A stretch of DNA of 64,000 bases from contig NC_086360.1 of assembly GCF_036324505.1 (NCBI RefSeq), positions 17,459,293 through 17,523,292 on the forward strand. The letters are read 5' to 3'. A model generated the notes under the pieces. The model was not told the origin of the DNA and did no database searches. It saw nothing but the letters and a program-made list of their open reading frames with translations. Positions 1 to 20,659 of the stretch are shown here, piece by piece; within the stretch, counting starts at the first letter, position 1, and each line of letters starts with the position of its first letter. The translations under genes and the position numbers were made by a program. This DNA comes from Eleginops maclovinus (Eukaryota > Chordata > Actinopteri > Perciformes > Eleginopidae).

Positions 1-3000
1 ATCCAGTTTGCTTCTCTCTTTTAATATGCGCCATTTATACAAGTCAACAGTGGTCATAAACATTCAGGGGTTAATTGACTCTGTTTTTTCACGGTCAATA
101 TAATCATCAATAATCTACTCAAGGACTAGATACTGACCACTCAGGTGCCAGACCAGGCCGTCAATCTGAGGAATGAAATGTTTAGTCCTGGACACATGAA
201 GCCAACAGCTAAGCCAGGGACACACTCCTGGAAAATTGAGCCTTCAAAGAAGGGCTTATGAATCCTATCTCTGACAAAAGAAGAGATGGAATTAGTGGGA
301 TTTAGGGGCGTCAGCATGAGGCAAGGTGGTATTAGTGGTGCTCTTCACACGTCTGCATCCAGGCTGGATCCCAGGCCTTTTTTAGAACACACTAGCAGCA
401 AATGTCTGTCACAACACACAGCACTGAGTAGGATCGAGACAGCTGCGAGCCCAGAAGCCTGAGCTGATACGATGCCCGGCCCATTGGATCCAGTCCATTT
501 TTGAGTTAAGGAATGTTGGGACTGCGGTTTTGGCAGCTGTACTCTGATAAATGTTGTGAAACAGAGAAAAGTGTGCATGTTTTTTAAAGCCATACGCTGA
601 AGGGATGTGTCTCTTGTGCCACTGGCAGCCCTTATTCAAAACATGTTTTAGCCAGCTTAGGTCTGAAACCCTGGCTCTCAGAATATGCAAGACTGAGTAC
701 ATAATACCGAAGATTAACCAATGAAAAGAACGAAAAGAAAAGAGTTTAAGTCCTGCAAAGGCCTGTTCCACCTCATAGAACAAGGAAATGTGTTCCTATT
801 GATGTGGTCCATCAAGTCAGGTCCGCTTTATTCCCCGGTGGAGGCACCCAGAGGCAGGCACCTCCTGAGCCCTGCAAGCAGCTGACCACACCTCTGGAAC
901 AATGACCTCAATAAACTCAAACATTGCTCCATTTGCTCAAACAGAACCACTGGGGGGTAAAGGAAAGCTGTAGCAAATCAGAAATGAGTGCTCTGAGGCT
1001 TGCAGGAAAACATTACAAATGGATCGCTCTACACATAAATCAATCTTTGCATTTACCACTTTCTATCCAAAAATCTATCTCAACACTCAGAGGAATTTGC
1101 AGGTCTCAGGAATGAGGATTAATGAGAGCAGGATGGCCCAGTCACCATTGTTTCTATTGTTTCTCCTCTTGTGTTTTGACAGTGGACTCCCAAGAGGGCA
1201 TTACCGAGCATATAGCCTACTTGCAGCTTGTGCGTACCGCAGACCACTGCGTCACGATAAGACGTAGGAAGGCCTTGCTCTTCTTCCTGTCCTCCATCTC
1301 TGTCCAGCTCTCCCACTGGGAGGCGGTGGACCGGGATCAACAGAGCGAGTACAGCACATCAATTTCAGTTGAATTGCTGAGTCGCTGTTCCCCACGTAAC
1401 GCCCTCCTACCTGACCCAACCCACGCTCCCGCACCTTTCTTTCAGGCCCCATGAGGATGAGCCAGGGGGCTGGCCACACAGCCGCATCCAGTTCCACTCG
1501 GCATGCTGGGCAATAAATACTGCGCAGCATCAGGAACAGCAGGTGCCATCACGCCCTATCATTAATTATCCCTGCTGCATCACTCTAGGGCCTCTCACTC
1601 CTAAACTCTGAATCTCCTGCACCATCTTATTCTCCAGCCTCCAACCCTTTCCCATTTTCTCCCACTTCCTCAAATTCCAACCATCTCAGATCCTGTCTGT
1701 CTACAGGTCTACAGCAATTCTTCTGCTCAATATCCAATTTCCTACAATCCTACAATCTAGTCTCCATTTGTTCCCTGATGTACAGTATCTCAATCTATGT
1801 CCAGCACTTTCTTCTCCCAAGTGACTTCTTCCCCCACTGACAGCCTAACCCGCTTTCTTCTCTTCTCAGATGTGTCTTGCAGTGCTTCTCTTCACATTCT
1901 GATGGGTTTTCCCCTGTTGTAAATGTATTCCATAACAGCTGGGCTGCTGCTAGTCAGGAGACGTCACAGGGACAGACCGAGCACTGGAGGCAGAGATAGC
2001 CCTTTCCCCCCCGAAGGAGAGCTCATAAATAATACCAAATCAAAGAGGAAAAGCAGCTTGAGAAACTCCCTGAAGTGAAAAGCCAATGAACATGGTCAGA
2101 ATGTAAGAGTGCGCCCGCTGATGATAAAAGTTCTGTCTCCCTGTTAGCCCGGCCACAGAAACATGAGCAGGGCATCCTGTCCCTCTCAGGTGAGAAGGCC
2201 TCATGTCAACTGTGTGGAACCCACAGAAACATCTGGCACAACCACAAAAACAAACAGTGGCTTCCTTTTGACTTGGTCACACTGCCACAGGGCATAATGT
2301 GAACTCCAAATGCAAAGCCTGGCTTCGTAATATGAGACCACCCAACAAATTAACAGGTTGTGAGAAGTTCTGAATACATGAACAATAGATGACTTAAAAA
2401 AAAACATCTGGTAGTAAAACAATTAAATGTTATTCAGCTGTTGCATAAAAAACCTTGGACAAAGAAAAAACCCAGTTGAACTCAGGGTTAAACCCATCTG
2501 ATACAGGCAGATATAAGTCACACGGAAACTTTCCAAGCCACTGGAGTCCATAATTCATGTAGGCTAATGTGAACACAGGACAGGAATCCAAAGTCCTAAA
2601 AACCCGCAATCCCACAGGTTCTTCATTCTCTGAATGCAACCTGGTGGCTTTCATTTCTCTCAGTGCACTTTAGGCTTGCTGCCATCTCTTACCTGACTCA
2701 ACGAGTTAGCTTCCCCTCAGGACAGGTGCTGTCCACATTTTTTAATGCTTACCTTCCTCTAATACAACCTGACCACAGACGACTGCAGTGGCCGCTGCTG
2801 TACACCCACCCTTCCCCACATATGCTACCAGGCACAGCATGGGTCTAATGTTAGCATTCCTCAGTCTCACAAACACCCGTGGCTCTTTACTTTGGAGGGT
2901 AAAGGGCTTTGTTGCACTTGGCCTTCAAGAAGGACAATCTCCTCTTAAAGTATTGATTGTCACTTGCCATACATATAGGCATATCTAACCTCTATCAAAA

Positions 3001-3583
3001 ACATATGGCAGCCTTGAGTCATATAACTCCCATATCACATTTAAATGCTGTGTAATAGACACTCTCTCTGAATTGGCTCAGGTGCTCCGAGCAACTACAT
3101 CAAAATAGCAGTTAAAAAAGTGAATCACACAAATCCCCAGTGAAAGAGATTTGACTATCTTCCTCTTTCCAGAACAGATAAGCAATCTACCCAACATTAA
3201 GGGGAATGGCTCTCTCTTCTCTTAGACATCACAGATTTGTAATTTTGACTCATTAGTGTAATCCATTATGAAGAGGTGGACAGGACACTCAGTCCGAATC
3301 AATTTGATTCTCCTACACTTTCTATTGATTCCCATCTTACTACAAGTGGAGTAAAGAGACAGATTGAAAAGTGTTTAAACAAGAAGCAAGATTGGGAAAT
3401 TGAAGGATCTTTTGTGACATCATTGTATGTGCACTTTTAGAAGAGACAACTGCTTTCAACAGAAATCAATTTGTTTACTATGCGAAGCACAAAAGCTGTG
3501 TTTATTCCAGCGTCCTACCTACTTTGTTCAATATGTTAGTCAGGAGACATGACTAGCATAAGGCCAGGGTAAATAGACAATAA
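1..3583. other. Non-coding DNA, probably intronic
   Basis: No exon with convincing borders and no recognisable protein similarity is seen on either strand. The block between about 1,180 and 1,460 is richer in CpG than its surroundings and carries an unidentified open frame, treated as a finding. If the minus-strand TPR exon near 52.5 kb belongs to a gene continuing leftward, this is deep intron. It would also be intron 1 of any transcript starting at the CpG island near 5.5 kb. Confidence 0.5.
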
Positions 3584-3682
3584 CATACACAATGACACAC
3601 AAGCATACACACAATGACACACAAGCACACACAGACACACACACGCACACGCACACGCACACACACACACACACACACACAC
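3584..3682. repeat. (CA)n microsatellite, imperfect
   Basis: An imperfect CA array begins with interrupted units (CACAATGA, CACACAAG, CACGCA) and ends in an uninterrupted CA run before ACGTGG. Translations across it are low-complexity His/Thr or Cys/Val strings and are not genes. Confidence 0.95.
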
Positions 3683-3689
3683 GTGGAAC

Positions 3690-5432
3690 CCAAGTCATCT
3701 GGAACATTGTTCACTGCCCTGTCAGTGTGTTCCCTGCTTTTGATCATATGTATGCATCTTGCATGCAACATGACCAACAAGTTAATTAATCAACATCACA
3801 CAAAACGCAGTAAATACTCCCCTCCTTGATGATAGTCACCAGATTTGATACACTTGTTTGCTCACCTTATTAAAGGTCTGTGATGAAAAGAGAATATGCA
3901 CATGAAGGACAGTGTTACTTTTATGATAAGTGAGCTCATATGACTGCAGTGTGGCGGCGAATCAATTCCTACAGTGGGAAAAGGCTTTTAGTCCTCAAAG
4001 GGGGTCTCAGGGATGATTCTGACAGATACATTGCACAGCTGTAGAAATCATTTGGGCATGCTCACAGCTTTTCTTTTTTTTTCTGAAGATAATTCAACAT
4101 TAAGAAGCTTGGTTTTGATTATTTACTTTCATCTCATCTTTCACGATGAGATTATCCTCATTAATGACATTTGATGTGGAACAAACGACAAACCGAAATT
4201 AATTTAGTCAGAGAGATGGTAAATGACTTAGATCGCACACACTGAAGTGGGTTTCAGCTACAAACAGTGACAGTAGTAGTGGTTACACTACTTCTTGTAT
4301 GTGTAACCAGTGCTATTTATACTGGGTAGTTACAGACACAACATCATCATGTCTCCGCTGACAAGGCAGTACAATCTAGGCCACACAGAAAAAAATCCTG
4401 CAGCATTTATACTGCTGTTGTTCAAAGTCTTTTGGGAAAAATAAAGATTAGGATGATGTGATACGTTGATAGAGCCCATCCTTTCATCTTTCTTTCTTTC
4501 ACTTTAGACCAGTGTAAAGCCCACTTCTGCAAATGGAAGCTGCTTATTGTCAGACAAGTGCCCCCTGCTGGTTAAAATCCAAACCATAGGCATTTCAGTT
4601 CTACCATTTTTTATAGACCCCAGATGATTTTCAGACATTTTCCATGTTGTAATACTCTAAGGCTACGAAAATGGGGCAATAAGTATGCATGCTGAATACA
4701 ACTTTTGTTGAAGAAAATGTGTGTACTCGTAGAAAAAAGAAAACCAAGGAACATGTTTTAGTTCTCTTACAGAGTCCTCTAAAAAATGTAGGTATCAAAG
4801 GAGGGGGGTGCCACTTCATTCTCAAACTTGAACGTGAAAATATTAGTAGGATGCAATGTTTCACTTTCTACATATACGACTAGGCATACGTTTCTTTGAA
4901 CCCTGGTTCCAACACTTTTTGTGCCCACAACTCCAAATTTTCACTACAGGATACATGAATCACTGATTTATTGATAAGTACAGATAAAGAATGTCAGCCT
5001 TTATGATGTTGTTAAGGAAGTGCAGATCATACAAAGCACAGGTCAGAGTATAAAACATTTAAATAGCAATACATGTCATAACCTGGATTAGCACTATGCA
5101 TGAACAGTATAGGTTGTATTTAGTGCAGTGCACAACAGCTGATGCCTGCCTCTCTTACAATCATTTAAATATAGTAGAGGGGGAAATGTATTAATAGGAA
5201 GAAAGATCTTCAAATGAATGATATAAAAACTTGCTCATCATTTTTGAAGTATTATTTCAGTAAAGTAACCTACAACATACTGCTGATCTGCTCAGTGCTG
5301 TCTATAGCCCTAATTTGTAGTAAGCGAATAGAAAGAGCAGCAGTCTATGACTGAGCCACCTCTTTTCAACTTGTGCTCTAACACAACGTTATTTATCGCC
5401 ATAATTGGAAGAAAATGTTCAGCCAGACTCAC
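3690..5432. other. Non-coding DNA between microsatellite and CpG island
   Basis: AT-rich sequence without recognisable exons. It contains the CTCF-like core at 4,558-4,571. Its right edge is a strong minus-strand splice donor at 5,427-5,432. No other structure was seen. Confidence 0.5.
4558..4571 (-). promoter_or_regulatory. CTCF-like binding core
   Basis: The minus strand reads CCAGCAGGGGGCAC, an exact match to the degenerate core CCASYAGRKGGCRS known for vertebrate CTCF. By my arithmetic about 0.03 exact matches are expected in 64 kb on both strands under equal base use. It lies about 0.9 kb from the CpG-island exon. The same string also occurs inside some fish repeats, so it may be repeat-borne. 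Occupancy cannot be judged from sequence. Confidence 0.35.
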
Positions 5433-5459
5433 CTTCTTCCGGGGCTGCCATTTCATCAT
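5433..5459 (-). CDS. Putative first coding exon ending in a GT donor, gene unassigned
   Basis: The minus strand reads ATGATGAAATGGCAGCCCC, continues to GGAAGAAG, and is followed directly by gtgagt, a near-ideal donor. Two frames are possible. The ATG at 5,451 has the better context (GAAATGG) and encodes MAAPEE plus one extra base (phase 1). The ATGs at 5,459 and 5,456 encode MMKWQPRKK and end in phase 0. Phase 0 would fit the boundary after the ttc28-like TPR exon, so an alternative ttc28 start is possible; the phase-1 frame would imply a different gene. The downstream exon is not in the window. The 5' UTR probably extends rightward into the CpG island. The donor and island are visible; use as a start exon is inferred. 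Confidence 0.4.
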
Positions 5460-5519
5460 ATTTGTAAACCAAAATTGAACAGCATTAAGATATTATACGA
5501 GAATGGAATGTAGATTCAA

Positions 5520-6360
5520 AGAAATCCAGAGCGCAAGTCATGCTGCCTCTCGACTTCCCTCTGTTTTGCAGCAGATTTTCTCCAAGAAGCGATGCATGAT
5601 GATGTGCGAGTCTCAGCTTTGCGGCAATTTTTCGGGGAGACAGCCCAGTCAACACAAATCGTACACCGGTTAAATCCACAGTTGAGGTCGTAGAATAAAT
5701 CAGAGACACATGGTGTCGACTGACAGTGTTTGGGGGAAAGGTTCCTGTGCGTAAATCCAAAGTACGAGTCCGTTACGAACCCACTCCCTCCTCACTCCTC
5801 ACGCAGTCAGCCCCTCCAGCACCAAACCGGACTGTGTTTTAGGAAAAATTAATTCCTAAACTTTTCCGAACCGAAGTCCTCCGTGTATGTAGCAACACCA
5901 TTAGTCCAGCGCAACACGGGTAGACGTTGTCCAATCTGTTCTCTTCGATCCAGAGGAAATGACCGAAAGACGGAATGTGTGCCGAAAAGCAGAACAAATT
6001 AATCACAGTTGTCAAATCCTGTTTTCCAGCGGTCGAAACACACTTTTGAAAGTATTAGTAGAGAAACAGTCCAAGAGAGGACGGCGGGGACAGAGCGACA
6101 AGCGGGGAGATTACTTTCAGGGGGAGGAGGGGGAACAACCAGCAAAAAAAAAATCCCTGGAATTTCAGCGAGGAGCTGGAAGGATATCCTGATTCCAGCA
6201 ACAGCAACAAACTGGACTACAGCACTCAGATGACTTCCTTCCCTGCGCTCCTCCAGCTTTGCAGACTTGGAGCGGTGGAGCTGGGCAGGCAGCAGGCAGC
6301 TGGGTCATAGCGCCGCCGGCTTAAGAATGCGCTTCACACGCACTGCACTGACGCTGCCCT
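5520..6360. promoter_or_regulatory. CpG island, candidate promoter
   Basis: I count 41 CpG dinucleotides in 5,521-6,360, against about seven in the roughly 700 bp to its left, in a window that is otherwise CpG-poor. It includes GC-rich patches such as GACGGCGGGGAC near 6,080 and GCGCCGCCGGC near 6,310. It lies immediately upstream, on the minus strand, of the ATG-donor exon at 5,433-5,459, so it most likely drives leftward transcription. Divergent rightward transcription is also possible. Short open frames cross it on both strands but none looks like a known protein. No TATA box was identified. Confidence 0.55.
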
Positions 6361-9300
6361 CCAGACAAAAAGCAGGCTGTGGTTTTGGTGTGTTGCTCAA
6401 GGACACATTTCCAGGAAATAAACCTCTGAATGGTCTCTGTAGCCACGTGCCACCCTGCTATGCCAGTCCATCACGCTGTATAAACAGGATACCGAGCTAT
6501 GGTTTGGGGATTTGCGGGTGGAACGACCTCAGACAGGTCAAAACTATTCTTGGGTACAAAGTAAGAGTTGTCAGTATACTTTACATATATTTTCAACGGA
6601 ATAGTGTTTTCCATACTGTAACGTGAAGTAGGGCCTATATCTGCACAATTTGGAAAAAATAACTCATTACGATTATTCTGACTGATATTTTATATGACTC
6701 ACAACATGGAGAAATTGATCATATTTAGCGATATTCTCATTATGATTACAACATACCACATTATTATAGTGTTTCTAAGAGCATCGGTTATGCTATGTTT
6801 TGTTAACTCTGTAAAATATCTCCGCAGCTCCACAATACTTAATTCAAAATTGTGTTTTACACATCCTTTAATGAACATGGTACTTCCTACGATTGGAATA
6901 TCGCACTAGTCCATATTGTGATTCTGATTCTATTTTTGATTAATTGTCATTCACACCCTTACCTTGCACATAAACATATCCTTAGGTATTTAACATTTTG
7001 CAATCTAATGTTCCCCTAAATCTCTTATAGAATCACTAAACAGCCGCCTTCCAGTGTTGGTTTGATTTGCGTTTGGTAAAGGTCCATTACCTCTTTTGCC
7101 TTAGCAAATGCGTTTGTAACCTAGTCAAACATAATCAGTAGATTAGCTGGGTAGACCAGTCCATATTTCATATTGGCAGAGAGCAGGAGGCTTCTAATGG
7201 TGTTAAATTCAACCCGTTGCTCCTGTAGTTTAGCACTACTCAGGGTCAGAATCACCAAAAAGCTTCATACAGTCCATTACATTGGGAAATGTATCTGAAA
7301 AATTCAGACCTGCAATACTAAATTCATACTGGTGATAATGAGCTGAGGAGATTCACATAACATCACTCCAGTGAATCGCGCCTTGATCGCCATTGGTAGA
7401 AGCTACCATCCATGATTATTTTTATGTGAATAACACATTGAATTCTTTCACATGATTCACAAAGGACAGAGAGCCTTGGACACTGGAGACAAATGAAGCT
7501 CTGTTTTTGCACACTTTGCCTACATCCTCCTTCTGAGAGCAGCTGTCACATATCATATACTGTGCAATATTTTACTGCACACGGCCATCAGAAACATAAC
7601 ATTGCCAAAGATTTGTGTTTGGCAATACTTGGTCGGAGCTTTTCCAGGTTTAAAAACTGACTTTGTATTATTAAATGTTGAAGAAGGCTGGATACAATTG
7701 AACACATGGGCCATGGTTGTTCTGGTATAGAAAACTCTCACCGCAATCACTGCCACAGTCACTGAATGAAACAGCTATCAACAGTTGCAACAGATCTTCT
7801 GGTGCTGAACACAGTTGCTGCAACACAAAACTAAAATATATTCATCACTTGATATGTGGCAGTAAGTATAAAATCAGTAAGTACATTTGTTTCTATTCAT
7901 CAGGAATTATCTTGAGGTGAAAAGGAAAGTCAAAGAAATGGTCGATATTGAAGGGAGGTGAAATGTGTCTGATTTAAATTGGTTTAGGTAATGGACTCTA
8001 TGGAGCTGAGAGTTGGTCAATAAGCGGGTGTCTCTTCGGGGGCAGCTGGGTCGGCCATGCACCTAAGGGTCACTTAGATAACAAAAGACAAGAAGAAGGA
8101 GGGGGGTAAACTGGCATATGGCCTTATGGACAAACTCCTGCTGTGTGCGGGGAGTCCATGAGACACTTGGTATATCTGCATGGATGAACACGAACAAAAT
8201 GCTGGAAACTTAGTCCACAGCCACAGCTGGCACTCAGGCAGAAAGACAATGTGTGATCAAAGCACACATTTGTAGTCACGGAGTTTTCCTTGTTTGCAGC
8301 CCATATTTTGACAATAGATTACTAAACATAACTTTTATTCTTATGGTCAGCTAGGGATCGACTCCTGTATCCTAAGAATAGTATTTAGATTTATGTTCTC
8401 TTTCAAACACACGCTCACACAAAGACATTGAAGTCCCACCATCTAAAACAGGTTTACACAAGTGATTGTTTCATAAAAGCCATGTTTGATGAGTGATCAA
8501 AGGCCAGTGCAGTGTGCTGTTCAGCAACAGTCTGTTCGTAGTGAAGCCTGTCATCTGGCATCTCCATACAGAAGCAGGCTCCCTGTGCGTGCCTCTGCTT
8601 TCCCAATCAGAGCCGCACAGGAAATCAGACTCCAGCCTTCAGAGGGAAACAAAAACCCCCTCTTTCATTTTCCACAACTTGGAGCCGTTTAAAAGTTTGC
8701 GCTTCCTTTTCTTGTTCTTGCCAATCATGCCCTCAAAAATGTATCTGCTGTATGTTGTGTTCATGGGCTGGTTTCATAAAGATGGGTAAGCATGATAAAC
8801 TGCAGTCTGAATCAGAAAGCTGTACAAAAATAAAGACTGTCTCGTGTTTATTAGAAAAAGTTAATCACCCAGCACTAAGAGCTCTGTCTCCAATTTCACT
8901 GTCAACTGTCTTACACAAAGGGAAAAACATGGTTTATTCTGAGGTTTGTTAACAATGTATTTGACTTAAAAAGTAATTGGATTTTTTTTTAAGTTTAAAA
9001 AACTAACTCTTTAGGAATGCTACTAGTATTTGCCATTGATTCACAAAACGTTTCTAATAAAATGTCCTTGTAGCTTGTGTTTTTTTCCACAGGGCACATA
9101 TTTTCTGGTGTAATTAACAATTAGTTTCAGGTAAAAGACTCTGAATCTGCCTACATATAAGAAATCAGTTCCAGTTAAGACCATCAAAAATCTCAGAGAG
9201 CTCAGTGGAACCACTGAAGTCTTACGTCTTAACATCACATCTGCTGTGGTTAATGTAGTTTTTAACACAGTTAAACATGAGCTGTCATGTATCCGTCTGT

Positions 9301-10085
9301 TTTCCTGTTTATCAATTATTCCACTTGGAGTAGTAAGTACAAATAACTGTAGAAGGTCTTTGAAAACTCCCCTGAGGAGCAACAATCCAAAAGCACTTCT
9401 GAATGTCTGAGGGTAATTTATTTTCACACTGACGCTCGCTCTTAGTCAGTTTGGAGTGTCGCTGTACACTATCTTTCCCCCATTTGAATAAACAATGGAC
9501 TTTTAATTACAAGACTGGAGTTTCAAGGCAATAAATTCCGTAGCAAGAGCACACAGATATGTACCCTAATGTCACATGCACAGACGTGCAATATGCAAAC
9601 AAATCTCACATTACGTACTTACAATACCATACATTCTTTTGCATGGTCTCAGTTTTCCATGCTTCTATAGAAGATAGCATCAATATAAAGAATGATAAAG
9701 AATTAATTTAAGAATATAGAAAAATATTACAGGAATCATCACCGAAATGGCCCGATTCATGAAGGCAAGAGCCTTTAAAAACGCATTTATTATATTCCCT
9801 TCATGAACATTTATAACAGGAGAGTATCATTTACAGTGTTTGACAGATTGCTTCCACTGTCACACATGGCAGATGGATGAATCTGTTCTGAAATGCTTAA
9901 CAGCATTATAATAATAAAAGTGTTAAACAGCACTGACACCCACCCACTCTGTTGTGCCGTACATCACCGAAAACAAATAACCCTCATCAGCATTCATTCA
10001 TTCACCTCTTTTACAGTGCTCTATTCTTGGATGATGTTGTGTCAGATTTTTGCCTGCTGTGGATCATGTGAGATGGGTGTGCATG
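6361..10085. other. Non-coding DNA with one dispersed repeat
   Basis: No exons recognised. An old dispersed repeat occupies about 6,640-6,950 and is listed separately. The rest is AT-rich sequence in which I see no gene, RNA gene or ordered repeat. Confidence 0.5.
6640..6950 (+). repeat. Dispersed repeat, family shared with 18,835-19,150
   Basis: This block shares ordered landmarks with 18,835-19,150 in the same orientation. Both have an A-rich start followed by a CTGATATT segment, and both end with GCACTAG, then YCCATAYTGYG and a pyrimidine-rich tail. I recall similar sequences as a very common degenerate fish repeat full of ATTGCGATAT-type strings, probably a non-autonomous DNA element. 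The pairing is visible here; the family name is not certain. Confidence 0.45.
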
Positions 10086-10088
10086 GGG

Positions 10089-10089
<1 letters not shown>

Positions 10090-10142
<53 letters not shown>
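10090..10142. repeat. (TG)n microsatellite
   Basis: An uninterrupted run of about 26 TG units, followed by an imperfect GTTTGTACATGCATGCGTGTG tail. It lies 160 bp from a long CA array on the same strand, so the two tracts are complementary inverted arms. Confidence 0.97.
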
Positions 10143-10145
<3 letters not shown>

Positions 10146-10302
10146 TACATGCATGCGTGTGTCTTAGTTGGAGCTTGGTGTTGATTAAGTGTCTGGAGCC
10201 TGAGGGGGGATAATGAGAGCCTGTAATTAATGAGCCTGTGCATATCTCAGAGTCACAGGGTCCTACTCGCAGAGAACCACTCGACACACCCATACTCAAA
10301 AA

Positions 10303-14451
<4,149 letters not shown>

Positions 14452-14602
14452 TTGGGGCAGCAGTAGCTCAATCTGTAGGGACTTTGCTTGAGAACCAAAG
14501 GGTTGACGGTTCAAATCCATATTGGATCCACAAAAAAAATAATACCAAGTGTGAACTGGTAGGTGAAAACCCCCAAAATGCTCCCTGGCAGCCTCTCCGC
14601 TT
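14452..14602 (+). mobile_element. tRNA-derived SINE copy
   Basis: The start carries a polymerase III A-box-like segment (TAGCTCAATCTGTAGG) and, about 30 bp later, a B-box-like segment (GGTTCAAATCC), spaced as in a tRNA gene. An A-rich stretch and a GTGAACTGGTAGGTG body follow. I recall this head and body as typical of a fish SINE family. The body appears truncated near 14,600. It does not close into a clean tRNA cloverleaf with a matching acceptor stem, so a functional tRNA gene is unlikely. Confidence 0.6.
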
Positions 14603-14910
14603 CCTATACATGTGTGTATTTGTACTGTGTGTATTGATGATGTGTATTCAACAACTGAGTGGAAAACTGAATGTAATAGAGGGTCATCTTCATTTTCTTC
14701 ATTATGGGCATGCCGACAAAGCTATTTATGAATTTAGGAGACAGAGAGAGTATGATTACTGAGGAGGTGAGAGGAGTGACAGATAAACTAATGGATGGCA
14801 GAGAAAGTAATAGAAGGACTATAAGAGACACAGAGGATACTGCATCCTTTAAGTTGCCACCCTCCGTGCGCCTCAATGACTGATGAATGCTTCTGTCTTT
14901 GCCTCCATAG

Positions 14911-18504
<3,594 letters not shown>

Positions 18505-18800
18505 CATTTCTTGTCATCATCGACTGATCTGACAATTATGTTCTCCGATTAATCGTTTTGTTAATAACATGTCACACAATAGTGAAAAATGTCAGTTTCT
18601 GAAGTCAAAGGGGTCTTTAATTGTATTTTTTTGTCATTTCAAACCCAAAAGATATTCAGTTTATATGATATAAAGCAAATAAAGCCAGGAAATCTCAATA
18701 TTTTTTGGCACATTACTTTTTCAACAGAAGGCATAAACTTTCCAAATGGCATGTGAATTACTTTCAAATACATATCAACATAGTATTAATAGGCCATTGT
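18505..18800 (+). repeat. Old dispersed fish repeat
   Basis: It contains the ordered landmarks ATCGACTGATC, CGATTAATCGTTTTG, AGTGAAAAATGTCAG and AAAGATATTCAGTTTA, which I recall as the order in a very abundant fish interspersed repeat. The copy is degraded. A shorter related stretch (GATTGTGGATTAATTTTC then ACTAACCAATTAATGGGCTA) occurs near 40,835-40,882. Confidence 0.4.
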
Positions 18801-18834
18801 TTTTTTTGTCGATCCGCTCATCATTTCAGCTTTA

Positions 18835-19150
18835 GTTGGGGCTTCCCAATTTAAAAAAAAAAAGAATTATAACGGCTGATATTGCAATTGCGATATGATA
18901 GGGAATTTTAATAGAAATTATATTTCTTTTAAACATTACTGAAAATATAACTGACAACAACTTTGAAATTATCATTTAAAAATAATCTCTATCGAACATG
19001 TCTGTAGCATACCGTTTGCATGCCTGGACTTCTTTGCAGCACCACAATAATGACAATAATTTGCCTTTATTAAGCAAATATTGCATTTACTGTGACTAGT
19101 GCACTAGCCCATACTGCGCTTTCAATGACATTTGTGCAGCTCTAGATCTA
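18835..19150 (+). repeat. Dispersed repeat, second copy of the 6,640-6,950 family
   Basis: It has an A-rich start, then GGCTGATATTGCAATTGCG, and a final GCACTAGCCCATACTGCGCT segment ending in TGTGCAGCTCTAG. The end segment aligns by eye with GCACTAGTCCATATTGTGAT in the copy near 6.9 kb, same orientation. Confidence 0.45.
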
Positions 19151-20654
19151 GTGAGGTTGTTCATAGCTGTTGAAAGGAGAAATTACCTTATGAAGCTCAG
19201 TGTGAATCTGCAATGTATTCTCAAAGTCTTGACTGTATGGTGAACACTGCCAGGTTACATTGTGTTGGTGTGCATGCGGGTGTTTTTCCATTCTCACGCA
19301 CAATGTGTATCAAAAGGTATGAAAAGGAGGAGAGTGGTATGTGATAGGCATGTCATTATCACCTGAAGTTTTGATGCACCAGAGGTGGAGCTCCCTCTGA
19401 GGCTTCTTGCTATGCAGATCCACACAGTTCTCCAAAGAGGATAACTGGCTTTGCAGCACTATCAGCTCATCCAGATGGTATACAGGGCAGCTTTGACAGT
19501 CCAGAACAAGCTCTCCAGCTGCTCTGCCACCCCCAAATCTCCCTGACCTAAATCTGCTTTTCCCAAGCAGAGAAGAGAGCTGAGGAGTGGACAACTTCAA
19601 ATTTCACATTTTACAGTGTAATTAATTCCCTTTCTGACAGAGCTCGAATCCAAACTGCATGAAGCAATCAGAAATTATCGTGATGTTTCCATGTTGTGTT
19701 AGGACGTGAATGTATTAGCTGATCTAATTTTTTTTATGTGAATACGAGTGAGCATCCACTCCTACTTGCCAGCAGCAACAGAGCACGTAACCTACAGAAT
19801 CATGTCTTTGTAAAAGTCTTCCTATACTGTACCTCACATTCACATTACCTACATCAACACCTTCCTCCATGCAGTGTGAAAAGACTTCTCAATGTTGATC
19901 AATGTGCAGCTCTTCTGCAGCAGTTTGAGGTTAGGTGCTTCACTAAAGGACACCTCTGGAGCAGCTGCGAAGCACAAGGAGAATAATACTCATTCACCTG
20001 AAAAATGTAAAAGTAGAAAGAAACATCCTTGCATTAATAATCTTATAATTTTTTGGCTAGATACTATACCCATTCTAAATCTGAGAAACAATTATGCTTA
20101 CATGGTTAGGTGTTACAGAGAAAAAAAGAAAACAAACTTGTGCGCATGCTTTAATAATTTGTGCTCTTAAATTAGTCCTTTCTGGGTAGGATTCAATAAT
20201 TTGTGCTCTCAATGTTATCATTTATGCATGAGGTTCAGCATATCAGATCACTCTCACACCATTAGTCTTTGTTGTGTGCACCCTTCCTCCTCTCATTATG
20301 GGTTGCTTGGATTTACTAAGGTTTTACTTCAGATGTATTTTGTATTTTGACCCTGGACTTGGGTATGTCGATATACTACCAGTCTGGGCTGTTAGCAAAA
20401 CGTTTTGTTAGAGATCCCTTAAACAAATCTAACAGATGGTTTCACTTTTAGAAGTTAAATGACAATACCGATCCATTTCATCAGTTTCACCTGCAAGTTT
20501 CAGGGTTCTCCTGCAGGCGAAACATTTCTTTTTCATCGCCTTTTATAAATGTCAAGCTGAATAATTGCGATGCGCAAAAGCAACCTGCTGACCTCAGCAA
20601 AAGAGTAAGATATAATTTGTCATATACAAAATATCATATCATATCATATACAAT
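19151..20654. other. Non-coding DNA, no features recognised
   Basis: AT-rich with no recognisable exon. A short ATATC pentamer array lies at about 20,629-20,650, directly beside the repeat fragment that follows. Confidence 0.45.
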
Positions 20655-20659
20655 ATGTG

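Noticed and set aside
14452..14525. Functional tRNA gene
   Set aside because: A and B boxes are present but the acceptor stem does not close and a SINE body follows, so it is a SINE head.
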